DNA of 64,000 nucleotides, from NCBI RefSeq assembly GCF_000378465.1, contig NZ_KB899916.1, positions 95,308-159,307 on the forward strand, in the 5' to 3' direction. Each line of letters begins with the position of its first letter. Positions within the stretch are counted from its first letter, which is position 1. Below are positions 25,913-34,030 of this stretch, in pieces. The translations under genes were made by a program, and so were the position numbers. The notes below the pieces were generated by a model. It ran no database searches and was not told the origin of the DNA. It worked only from the letters and a program-made list of their open reading frames with translations. This DNA comes from Elioraea tepidiphila DSM 17972 (GTDB lineage Bacteria; Pseudomonadota; Alphaproteobacteria; Acetobacterales; Acetobacteraceae).

Positions 25913-27283
25913 CTCGACCACGCCCCGCGGTCGTTGGGCCACCCGCGGCATCACGCTCGGCAAGGCGGAGCCTCGCCACAGCGCCTCAAGCAGGGCCTGT
26001 GCGGCCGGCGCGCCGATCGCGTCGGTCGTCAGCTCCAGGAACTTGTCCGACAGGTCCTGATCCGAGAGCGGCGCATCCGGATCGCCCTTGCGCGTCGTCT
26101 GATGGCGCGTCAGCACTCGCCCGCCCTTCAGGCGCAGCTCCACCTTCGCCGACCGCTGCGCCGGGAACGCCGCCGCGCATTCGGCATCGACATGCACGCT
26201 CACCCGCGCCATCAGCGCCCGCGTCGCGGGATCGGCCAGCCGCTCAAGCGCGAAGGCCGCGAGCCGCACACCGCCGAACCGCAGCAGCGTCGCGACCGTG
26301 TACTGCGTCGAGAACCGGCAGTCCTGCTCCGTCACCGCGTGGGGCCGGTCGCACACCTCCTTGGTCGCGCGGTAGCCACCGACCGCGACCGCCTCGACAT
26401 CCTCAGCGCAGAAACCGTGCTCGCGCTGCAGGTCGCCGACGGCATCGAGTGCGGCGAAGATGTGCCCGCAGCAGCCGTGGTTCTTGAACGTCATGTCCGC
26501 GATCGCGAAGGGCTGACCGATCCGCGCGAGCGCCCTGTCCCACTTGCCCGTGTCCTCGCTGGTCGCGGCGGCGAATCCGACGGGGCCGTGCAGCGCGTCG
26601 AGCGCGCCGGTCATGCCGCGCGCGGCCGCCATTGCCGCGAGTGCTCCCGCTTCCGCCGCATGACCCGGATGCAGCGGCTTGCTCATCCCCTCGCCGCGGA
26701 ACGCCTGCTGGAGCCCCGAGGCCATGGTCGCGGCGGTGGCGAGCGCGTGCGCTGTCCGGTCCGCATCCGAGCCGAGGAGTACCGACACTGCTGCGGCCGC
26801 GCCGAAGGTGCCGACCGTGCCGGTCGTGTGCCAGAAGTCGTAGTGCGAGGGCTGCACCGCGAGCCCGATCCGGCACGACACCTCGTAACCCGCGATCATC
26901 GCCCGCAGCAGCGCGTCCAAGTCGCGTCCCTGCGCCTGCGCCGCGGCGAGCGCGGCCGCGATGGTGGGGCAGCCGGGATGGTAGACGGCGTAACGGTAGA
27001 TGTCGTCGAACTCGACCGTGTGGCTCGCGGTGCCGTTGATCAGCGCGGCGTGGCGCAGCGGCACGTGGCGGCCGGTGACGTAGCACACGGCACCACCGCC
27101 GCCCGGTGCCTCGTCAGCGAGTGCGGCGGCGAGCAGGGTCGCTGGCGGCCGCGAGGCACCCGCGAGCAGGCAGCCGAACCAGTCCACGAGCGCGCGCCGC
27201 GCGTGGTGTGCCAGCGCATCGTCGGGCGTGCGGTCGCGCCAGGACGCAGCGTGCTCGGCGAGGACGAGCAGCGGGTTCCGCAC
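25907..27283 (-). CDS. MmgE/PrpD family protein
   Basis: Cytoplasmic protein of 458 residues related to 2-methylcitrate dehydratase and cis-aconitate decarboxylase. The GTG at 27283 lies 4 bases after the aldehyde dehydrogenase stop. The family substrate-pocket segments are visible: HTVEFDD near the N-terminus, GEGMSKPLHPGHAAEAG in the middle and FKNHGCCGHIFAALDA further on. It is the last gene of a three-gene set with a carboxylate permease-like protein and an aldehyde dehydrogenase. A role in organic-acid catabolism fits; the exact reaction is unknown. Confidence 0.88.
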   Translation of the reverse strand: MRNPLLVLAEHAASWRDRTPDDALAHHARRALVDWFGCLLAGASRPPATLLAAALADEAPGGGGAVCYVTGRHVPLRHAALINGTASHTVEFDDIYRYAVYHPGCPTIAAALAAAQAQGRDLDALLRAMIAGYEVSCRIGLAVQPSHYDFWHTTGTVGTFGAAAAVSVLLGSDADRTAHALATAATMASGLQQAFRGEGMSKPLHPGHAAEAGALAAMAAARGMTGALDALHGPVGFAAATSEDTGKWDRALARIGQPFAIADMTFKNHGCCGHIFAALDAVGDLQREHGFCAEDVEAVAVGGYRATKEVCDRPHAVTEQDCRFSTQYTVATLLRFGGVRLAAFALERLADPATRALMARVSVHVDAECAAAFPAQRSAKVELRLKGGRVLTRHQTTRKGDPDAPLSDQDLSDKFLELTTDAIGAPAAQALLEALWRGSALPSVMPRVAQRPRGVVEG

Positions 27284-27287
27284 GGGG

Positions 27288-28715
27288 CTACCCGTGCTTC
27301 ACCGCGACCGTCTTCATCGCCGCGAAGCCGTAGAGCGCGGCGAAGCCCTTCTCGCGGCCATGCCCCGAGCCCTTCATGCCGCCGAACGGCAGCTCGACGC
27401 CGCCGCCGGCGCCGTAGTTGTTGACGAAGACCTGCCCGGTGCGCAGCCGCCGCGCGAGCCGCATCGCCCGGCCCGCATCCCCCGTCCACACGCCCGAGAC
27501 GAGACCGAACACCGTGCCGTTGGCGACACGCAGCGCCTCCTCCTCGTCCTTGACGCGGATGGCCACCAGCACCGGGCCGAACACCTCCTCCTGCGCCAGC
27601 ACGTGATCGGGCGGCACGTCGGCGAACAGCGTCGGGCGCACGTAGAACCCGCCCGGCGGCGCGTTCGAGGCGATCGACCCTCGGCCTGCGACCGGCAGCC
27701 CCTCCGCCCGCGCGAGGTAGCCCTCGATCCGCGATTTCTGGCTCGCGTTGATCACCGGCCCGAGATCGAGATCGCGATCCGCAGGCCCGGCGACGAGTGT
27801 GTCGAAGCGCGCGCCGAGATCGGCCACGAACCGGTCGTAGATCCGCTCCTCGACCAGCACGCGCGACCCCGCGCTGCACGTCTGGCCCGCGTTCTGGATC
27901 ACCGCGTTCACCACCGTGGCGGCGGCGGTCTCGAGGTCGGCATCGGCGAAGACGAGCTGCGGCGACTTGCCGCCCAGCTCCAGCGTGACCGGAATGGTGT
28001 TGCGCGCGGCCGCCGCCTGGATCAGCCGCCCGACCTCCGGGCTGCCGGTGAACGACACATGGCCGATGCCTGGATGCGCCGAAAGCGCCGCGCCGGCCTC
28101 TTCGCCGAGGCCCGTCACCACATTGAGCGCGCCGGGCGGGAATCCGGCCTCCTCGGCCAGTTTAGCGATCGCGAGGCAGGTCAGCGAGGCGTCCTCGGCC
28201 GGCTTCAGCACGCAGGCATTGCCCATCGCCAGCGCCGCCGCGACCGACCGGCCGGCGATCTGCAAGGGGTAGTTCCACGGCACGATATGCGCGGTCACGC
28301 CGTGCGGTTCCCAGACGGTGAACACGGTGAAGCCGTCCTGGTAGGGGATCGTATCGCCCATCACCTTGTCAGCGGCCCCGCCGTAGAACTCGAAGTAGCG
28401 CGCGCAGGCGGCCGCATCCGCGCGTGCCTGGCGGATCGGCTTGCCGACATCGCGGCTTTCGAGCTGCGCAAGACGCTCGGCATCGCGCGCGATCAGCGCC
28501 GCGAGCCTCGACAGCAGCCGTCCGCGCTCGGTCGCGGTGAGTTTCCCCCAGGCGCCGTCGAGAGCCGCCTGCGCGGCTGTCACCGCAGCATCGATCTCGG
28601 CCAAACCGCCGCGGCCGATACGCGCGAAGGGGGCACCGTCGGACGGATCGATCACGTCGAGCGTGGCGGCGGGCTCGGTCCAGCGACCGCCGATCAGGTG
28701 TGCGGCATCGGACAT
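27288..28715 (-). CDS. NAD(P)-dependent aldehyde dehydrogenase
   Basis: Aldehyde dehydrogenase superfamily, 475 residues. The ATG at 28715 follows AAGGAGACCG. All key residues are present: Asn148 in VPWNYP, Lys171 in LKPAED for cofactor binding, Glu246 in LELGGK as general base, and Cys280 in GQTCSAG as nucleophile. The layout resembles betaine, gamma-aminobutyraldehyde or other semialdehyde dehydrogenases. It lies in an operon after the permease and before MmgE/PrpD. Confidence 0.93.
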   Translation of the reverse strand: MSDAAHLIGGRWTEPAATLDVIDPSDGAPFARIGRGGLAEIDAAVTAAQAALDGAWGKLTATERGRLLSRLAALIARDAERLAQLESRDVGKPIRQARADAAACARYFEFYGGAADKVMGDTIPYQDGFTVFTVWEPHGVTAHIVPWNYPLQIAGRSVAAALAMGNACVLKPAEDASLTCLAIAKLAEEAGFPPGALNVVTGLGEEAGAALSAHPGIGHVSFTGSPEVGRLIQAAAARNTIPVTLELGGKSPQLVFADADLETAAATVVNAVIQNAGQTCSAGSRVLVEERIYDRFVADLGARFDTLVAGPADRDLDLGPVINASQKSRIEGYLARAEGLPVAGRGSIASNAPPGGFYVRPTLFADVPPDHVLAQEEVFGPVLVAIRVKDEEEALRVANGTVFGLVSGVWTGDAGRAMRLARRLRTGQVFVNNYGAGGGVELPFGGMKGSGHGREKGFAALYGFAAMKTVAVKHG

Positions 28716-28734
28716 GCGTTCGGTCTCCTTTCGG

Positions 28735-30171
28735 TCACGCCGGACCATTGCCGGACGCACCGGCGGTGACAAGCACGGCGATCGCGGCCCAGCCGACCAG
28801 CACCGCGCTCGCGGCCGTGGGCCAGAGCCGGCGGGCGATCGCGCCGGGCGCGGTTCCGTCGGCCGCCAGCGCCGCGGTCGCGCCGAGCCGCATGGGCGCG
28901 ACCATGCAGAGCGCGGAGCCGGTGAAGTTCTGCACTGCGGCGACGAAGGCGGGCGGCAAGGCCAGCGCCAGCGCCGACACGACGGGCATCAGGATCGAGT
29001 TCGAGCCCACGTTGGTCGCGGCGAAGAATCCACCGGCAGCGCCCAGCAATGGCACCGTGAAGGCAAGCGCCGCGCCGGCGGCGGCGGCAAGCGCGCCGGC
29101 CAATGCCGCTGCCGCCCCCGACCCGCCGAGCAGCCGCGCCAGCACCACATAGCCGAGCATCAGCACCGCCGGCCGCGCGCCGCGTCGCCCCGCCCGGAGC
29201 AGGATCGCGCGCCGGCCGCGCACGGTCGCCAGTACGCCGAGCCCGACCGCGCCGAGCAGCATGCCCGGCTGGTGAAAAAGCGCGAAGCCGGGCAGGTCCG
29301 GCCAGGGGCGGATCATGCCGACGGCGGTGAGCAGCGCCGGCGCACCCGGCACCAGCCGGCTCGCGAGCAGCACGGCCGACAGCGCGAGATACGGGGTGGC
29401 CGCACGCGCCGCACCCGGTTGCGCGAGCCGATGCCTCAGCCGCCAGACCAGCGGCGGGCCGAGCGCGAGCAGCCCCGCGACCTCCACGGTCGCCAGCAGG
29501 TTGGCCGCGATCAGCAACACACCGAGCGCGGCGATGGTGACCGCGTCCTCGATCCGGTCCCGCGGGGTCGCCGGCAGTCCGGCCTCGGCGGCGAGACGCC
29601 AGAACACCGGCAGCAGCGTCAGCAGCCAGGCGGCGCTCAGGGCCGCGTTCCAGGCACCGAGGGCGCGCAGTTCCACCCCCGCAAGCGCCGCGCCCAGCAG
29701 CGTACCTGGCCCGAGCCCACCCCAGGGGATCAGCATCTGCGACAGCAGCGACAGCGCCGCGCCGGCCGGCCCGCCGATCCCGAGCGCGTGCAGGTCGCCG
29801 AGCGCGAACACCGCCCCGACGCCGAACCCGGTCACGGTCTCGAAGAACGGCCCGAGCAGCAGGCAGACGGTGAACAGCCGCGCATGGGTGGCCGCACCAT
29901 CCGCGTCGAGGTCGCGCGGGCGGGCCGAGACCGCGCCGTGGAACAGCAGCCCCGCGAAGGTCACTGCGATCGGCTGGAGGGCAAGGAAGGCGCCGCGCGC
30001 AGCCTCCGCGGCGAGCAGGGGCGCGAGGCGGACGCCCTCCGGCACCGACACGGCGGCGGCCGGGATCGCGAGCACGAGCGCCACAGCCACCGCGCGCAGC
30101 GGGTCGGCGCGGCCCGAGGCGAGCAGGGCGACGATCGCGGCGAGCGGTGCCACCTGGATCAGCAGGATCAT
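28735..30171 (-). CDS. Polytopic permease, L-lactate permease (LctP)-like
   Basis: Very hydrophobic 478-residue protein with twelve or more predicted helices. FFETVTGFGVGAVFALGD and the C-terminal AATNVGSNSILMPV resemble the two re-entrant-type motifs of the LctP lactate/glycolate permease family, although similarity is loose. It is the first gene of the set leading into the aldehyde dehydrogenase (19-base gap), so a hydroxy-acid or related carboxylate is a reasonable guess for the cargo. It is divergent from the second peptide-type ABC system. Confidence 0.65.
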   Translation of the reverse strand: MILLIQVAPLAAIVALLASGRADPLRAVAVALVLAIPAAAVSVPEGVRLAPLLAAEAARGAFLALQPIAVTFAGLLFHGAVSARPRDLDADGAATHARLFTVCLLLGPFFETVTGFGVGAVFALGDLHALGIGGPAGAALSLLSQMLIPWGGLGPGTLLGAALAGVELRALGAWNAALSAAWLLTLLPVFWRLAAEAGLPATPRDRIEDAVTIAALGVLLIAANLLATVEVAGLLALGPPLVWRLRHRLAQPGAARAATPYLALSAVLLASRLVPGAPALLTAVGMIRPWPDLPGFALFHQPGMLLGAVGLGVLATVRGRRAILLRAGRRGARPAVLMLGYVVLARLLGGSGAAAALAGALAAAAGAALAFTVPLLGAAGGFFAATNVGSNSILMPVVSALALALPPAFVAAVQNFTGSALCMVAPMRLGATAALAADGTAPGAIARRLWPTAASAVLVGWAAIAVLVTAGASGNGPA

Positions 30172-30264
30172 CGCCGGTCATCCTGCCGCGAGCGGCGCCT
30201 GGCCGCGATGACAGAGCCGGGCGCGGCGGCTATGACAGGGCTGCATGATGCCAGGCACGCCCGG

Positions 30265-31239
30265 ATGATCGCCTTCCTGCTGCAACGGCTCGCCGGGGCG
30301 GTCGTGGTGATCTTCGCGATGTCGCTGATCGTGTTCGCCGGCGTGTTCGCGATCGGCAACCCGATCGATGTGCTGATCAACCCGGCCGCCGACCAGATCA
30401 CCCGCGCGGAGACGATCGCGCGCTACGGGCTCGACCGGCCGTTCTGGGAACAGTACGGCTACTTCCTCGGCGCGCTGATCCGCGGCGATTTCGGCACGAG
30501 CTTCGTGTTCAACCAGCCGGCGCTGGGGCTGATCCTGTCGAAGCTGCCGGCGACACTGGAGCTCGCCCTCGCGGCGATGCTGATCGCGATCGTGCTCGGG
30601 ATTCCGCTCGGCGCCTATGCCGGGCTCAAGCCTGAGTCGGCGATCAGCCGGACCATCATGGCCGCAAGCGTCTTGGGGTTCTCGCTGCCGACCTTCTGGG
30701 TCGGGCTGATGCTGATCCTGGTGTTCTCGGTCGAGCTGGGCTGGCTGCCCTCGGGCGGGCGCGGCGAGACGGTGCTGATCGGCGGGATCGAGTGGTCGTT
30801 CCTGACCAGCGACGGGCTTGCGCATCTGCTGCTGCCGGCCTTCAACCTCGCCCTGTTCAAGCTCTCCCTCATCATCCGGCTGACACGTGCGGGCATGCGC
30901 GAGACCTGGCCCGCCGATTTCGTGAAGTTCGCGCGCGCCAAGGGGCTGTCGATGCGACGGGTCGTGCTGGTGCACGCGATGCGCAACATCCTGATCCCGA
31001 TCGTCACGGTGCTCGGGCTCGAGTTCGGTTCGGTGGTCGCCTTCGCCGTGGTGACCGAGACGATCTTCTCCTGGCCCGGCATGGGCAAGCTGGTGATCGA
31101 CTCGATCCTGACGCTCGACCGCCCGGTGATGGTGACCTACCTGATGCTGGTCGTGACCATGTTCGTCACGATCAACCTGCTGGTCGATCTCGCCTATGCC
31201 GCGCTCGATCCGCGCGTGCGGCTCGGGGGCCAGCGGTGA
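30265..31239 (+). CDS. Peptide/nickel-type ABC transporter permease, DppB-like
   Basis: Membrane subunit of 324 residues. The ATG at 30265 gives MIAFLLQRLAGAVVVIFAMS, the normal DppB opening. An ATG at 30232 adds eleven unneeded residues. Also present are the ARYGLDRPFWEQYGYFLGAL loop, the EAA-type FARAKGLSMRRVV loop and the C-terminal DLAYAALDPRVRL. The stop overlaps the GTG of the next gene. It is part of a permease-permease-ATPase operon whose likely binding protein is encoded at 34031-35623 on the other strand. Confidence 0.93.
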   Translation: MIAFLLQRLAGAVVVIFAMSLIVFAGVFAIGNPIDVLINPAADQITRAETIARYGLDRPFWEQYGYFLGALIRGDFGTSFVFNQPALGLILSKLPATLELALAAMLIAIVLGIPLGAYAGLKPESAISRTIMAASVLGFSLPTFWVGLMLILVFSVELGWLPSGGRGETVLIGGIEWSFLTSDGLAHLLLPAFNLALFKLSLIIRLTRAGMRETWPADFVKFARAKGLSMRRVVLVHAMRNILIPIVTVLGLEFGSVVAFAVVTETIFSWPGMGKLVIDSILTLDRPVMVTYLMLVVTMFVTINLLVDLAYAALDPRVRLGGQR

Positions 31240-32120
31240 GTACGCGCGCCGCCTCGCCGGCCGCGCTGTTCTGGGCCGAGTTCGCCGAGAGCAAGGTCGC
31301 GCTCGGCGGTCTGTTCGTGTTCGCGCTCGCGGTGTTGCTGGCGCTGACCGCGCCCTGGATCACGCCGCAAGATCCCCACGACCAGGCACTGCTGTCGCTG
31401 ATGGATGCGCGTCTGCCGCCGGGCAGCGTCGGTTCGGGCGGCTATACGCACTGGCTCGGCACCGATGCGCAGGGGCGCGATGTACTCTCGGCGATCTTCT
31501 GGGGGCTGCGCACGTCCCTGTTCGTGGGTGCGGCGGCCGGCGTGGTCGCGCTCTGCATCGGCACCACGGTCGGGCTGGCGGCCGCGTTCTTCGGCGGGCG
31601 GGTCGAGCTCGCGCTGATGCGACTGGTAGACCTCCAGCTCTCCTTCCCCGCGATCCTGCTCGCCCTCGTGCTGGTGGCGATCCTCGGTCAGGGGCTGTTC
31701 CAGGTGGTCGTGGCCCTGGTCGCGGCGCAGTACGCCTATTTCGCCCGTACCGTGCACGGTGCCGCCCTCGCCGAGCGCCGCAAGGAGTACATCGAGGCGG
31801 CCTCCGGTATCCCGCTCCGCCCCACGCGTGTGGTGCTGCGGCACCTGCTGCCGAACTGCCTGCCGCCGCTGATCGTGGTCGCGACCGTGCAGGTGGCGAA
31901 CGCGATCGCGATCGAGGCGACGCTGTCGTTCCTCGGCGTCGGCATGCCGGTGACCGAGCCCTCGCTCGGCACGCTGATCGCCAACGGCTTCCAGTTCATG
32001 CTCTCGGGGCGGTACTGGATCAGTGTCTATCCCGGGATCGCGCTGCTGATCGTGATCGTCGCGATCAACCTGGTGGGGGATCAGTTGCGCGACGTGCTGA
32101 ATCCCAGGCTCAAGAAGTGA
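31236..32120 (+). CDS. Peptide/nickel-type ABC transporter permease, DppC-like
   Basis: Membrane subunit of 294 residues from the GTG at 31236 (GTGA overlap with the previous stop). HWLGTDAQGRDVLS and the EAA loop EAASGIPLRPTRVVLRH are canonical. The conserved IEATLSFLGVGMP segment lies near the C-terminus. It forms the translocation pore with the DppB-like partner. Confidence 0.93.
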   Translation: MSTRAASPAALFWAEFAESKVALGGLFVFALAVLLALTAPWITPQDPHDQALLSLMDARLPPGSVGSGGYTHWLGTDAQGRDVLSAIFWGLRTSLFVGAAAGVVALCIGTTVGLAAAFFGGRVELALMRLVDLQLSFPAILLALVLVAILGQGLFQVVVALVAAQYAYFARTVHGAALAERRKEYIEAASGIPLRPTRVVLRHLLPNCLPPLIVVATVQVANAIAIEATLSFLGVGMPVTEPSLGTLIANGFQFMLSGRYWISVYPGIALLIVIVAINLVGDQLRDVLNPRLKK

Positions 32121-33109
32121 CCGCGCTGCTCGCGCTCGACCACGTGTCGATGCGCTTCGTGCGCCGGCCGTCGCTCGCCGAGCGGATCGTCGGCGCGCTG
32201 GCCAGGGGAGCGAAGACTGAGATCGTGCGCGCGGTCGATGGCGTCTCGCTCGGCCTCGCACGCGGCGAGGTGGTCGGGCTGGTGGGCGAGTCCGGCTGCG
32301 GCAAATCGACGCTGGGGCGGATCGCCGCCGGGCTGCTGCTGCCGACCGAGGGCCGTGCCCTGCTGGACGGCGCACCCGTGGCGGACGACTCCGACGGCCG
32401 CGCGGCCAAGCGCACCACCGCGGTGCAGATGATCTTCCAGGACCCTTTCGCCTCGCTCAATCCGCGCATGCGCGTGGGCGAGGCGATCGCCGAGGGGCCG
32501 CTCGCCCACGGGCTGACCGACCGGGCGAAAGCACGCGATACCGTGGCCGCGGTGATGCGGCGGGTCGGGCTCGATCCGGCCTTCGCGGGCCGCTATCCGC
32601 ACCAGTTCTCGGGCGGGCAGCGCGCACGCATCGGCATCGCGCGGGCGCTCGCGATGAACCCGCGCGCGATCGTCGCGGACGAGGCGGTGGCCGCGCTCGA
32701 CGTCTCGATCCAGGCGCAGGTGCTGAACACCTTCCTCGATCTGCGCCGCGATCTCGATCTCGCGATCCTGTTCATCAGCCACGATCTCGGGGTGGTGGGC
32801 CATCTCGCCGACCGGGTGGCGATCATGTATCTGGGCCGCGTGGTGGAGACGGGCCCGGTCGGGGCGGTATTCGCCGAGCCGGCGCACCCGTATACGCGGG
32901 GGCTGATCGAGGCGGTGCCGCGGCTGGATCGGCGGCGCGCCTCGTTCCATCCGGTGCGCGGGGAGATCCCCTCTCCGCTCGATCCGCCGCGCGGCTGCCA
33001 TTTCCATCCGCGCTGCCCGCACGTCATGCCCCGCTGTCGCGAGGAGGCACCGGTGCTGCGCGAGGTCGCGCCGGGTCGCGTCGCGTCGTGCCATCTGCAT
33101 GAGGCATGA
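32117..33109 (+). CDS. Peptide/nickel-type ABC transporter ATPase, DppF-like
   Basis: Single ATPase of 330 residues from the GTG at 32117 (GTGA overlap). Walker A GESGCGKST, Q-loop IFQDPFASLNPR, signature FSGGQRARIGIARAL and switch ISHDLGVV are intact. Walker B reads ADEAVAALD, with Ala for the usual Pro. The C-terminal oligopeptide domain has the cysteine motif CHFHPRCPHVMPRC. Dpp/Opp systems normally use two ATPases (D and F). Only this F-type one is here, so it may homodimerise or also serve the ATPase-less system at 1132-4660. Confidence 0.92.
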   Translation: MTALLALDHVSMRFVRRPSLAERIVGALARGAKTEIVRAVDGVSLGLARGEVVGLVGESGCGKSTLGRIAAGLLLPTEGRALLDGAPVADDSDGRAAKRTTAVQMIFQDPFASLNPRMRVGEAIAEGPLAHGLTDRAKARDTVAAVMRRVGLDPAFAGRYPHQFSGGQRARIGIARALAMNPRAIVADEAVAALDVSIQAQVLNTFLDLRRDLDLAILFISHDLGVVGHLADRVAIMYLGRVVETGPVGAVFAEPAHPYTRGLIEAVPRLDRRRASFHPVRGEIPSPLDPPRGCHFHPRCPHVMPRCREEAPVLREVAPGRVASCHLHEA

Positions 33110-33112
33110 CGG

Positions 33113-34024
33113 CTACCGCCCGTGGCGCGCGACCTTCGCCTCGCGCAGCGTGATGTAGAGCGCCGAGCCGACGATCAGCACCGCACCGGCCGCCATCCAC
33201 CGGTCGGGGGTCTCGTTGAACAGGACAACCCCGGCGATCGTCGAGAAGATCAGTCGCGTGTAGCCGAGCGGCGACACCACGGTCGCGTCGGCAAGGCGGA
33301 AGGCGTTGATCCAGAGATGCATTCCCGCAGGCCCCGTCACCGCCATCAAGGCGAGCCAGAACGCCTGCCACGGCTCGGGCACGGTCAGGAACGGCACGGC
33401 GACCGGCAGCGAGCCCAGGAACGTCACGACGCCGATATAGAGCAGGATCGTCTCGGTGCGCTCGGTCGCCGAGAGCTTCTTGGTCGTCAACACGATCCCG
33501 GAGCCGAACAGCGCCGAGAGGAGCGCGATGCCGATCGCGGGATCCAACCGCATCTCCAGCGGCCGCGCGACCAGCACCACGCCGAGGAACCCGACGATGG
33601 TGGCACTCCAGCGACGCCAGCGCACGATCTCGCCCAGCACAGGGCCGGCGAGCGCGGTGACGAACATCACCGAGGTGAAGGACAGCACCGTGGCCGTGGC
33701 GAGATCGAGCCGCTGGAACGACCAGTAGTAGAGGCCCCAGCAGATGAGGCTGAACAGCCCGCGCGCCAGGTGCAGGAACGGCCGCGACGTGCGCAGCAGG
33801 ATCGTGCCGCGCCGCGCGAGCAGCGGTGCGACGTAGAGGATCTGCCCAGCCGAGCGGGCCAGCATGATCGTCGTCACCGGCACGGTGTTCGCGAGCAGCT
33901 TCACGAACACCACCTCAGCGGTGAACAGCACGGCCGCGGCGAGCGCGAGGCCCGCGGCCTTGACGATCGGGGGGGTGGGGTCACGGGGAGGGGTACCCGT
34001 ACCCCTCCCCGTGCTTTGGTTCAT
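33113..34024 (-). CDS. DMT superfamily (EamA) transporter
   Basis: Ten-helix drug/metabolite-type permease of 303 residues with two EamA repeats. The first conserved pair includes LANTVPVTTIMLARSAGQ and the second GPAGMHLWINAFRLADATVVSPLGYTRLIF. The ATG at 34024 starts 6 bases after the binding-protein stop. Codons 4-14 form a perfect hairpin in the mRNA, giving an odd Gly/Thr/Pro-rich N-terminus (STGRGTGTPPRDPTPP). No later start gives a complete first helix. It converges with the ATPase gene. Confidence 0.88.
   Translation of the reverse strand: MNQSTGRGTGTPPRDPTPPIVKAAGLALAAAVLFTAEVVFVKLLANTVPVTTIMLARSAGQILYVAPLLARRGTILLRTSRPFLHLARGLFSLICWGLYYWSFQRLDLATATVLSFTSVMFVTALAGPVLGEIVRWRRWSATIVGFLGVVLVARPLEMRLDPAIGIALLSALFGSGIVLTTKKLSATERTETILLYIGVVTFLGSLPVAVPFLTVPEPWQAFWLALMAVTGPAGMHLWINAFRLADATVVSPLGYTRLIFSTIAGVVLFNETPDRWMAAGAVLIVGSALYITLREAKVARHGR
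33982..34013 (-). terminator. Perfect 14-base hairpin inside the DMT start region
   Basis: CACGGGGAGGGGTA (33982-33995) and TACCCCTCCCCGTG (34000-34013) are exact inverted repeats around a 4-base loop. On the minus strand the stem begins 17 bases after the binding-protein stop and 11 bases into the DMT gene. It probably limits read-through or translation from the binding protein into the transporter. There is no T-run. Confidence 0.6.
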
Positions 34025-34030
34025 GAAGCG

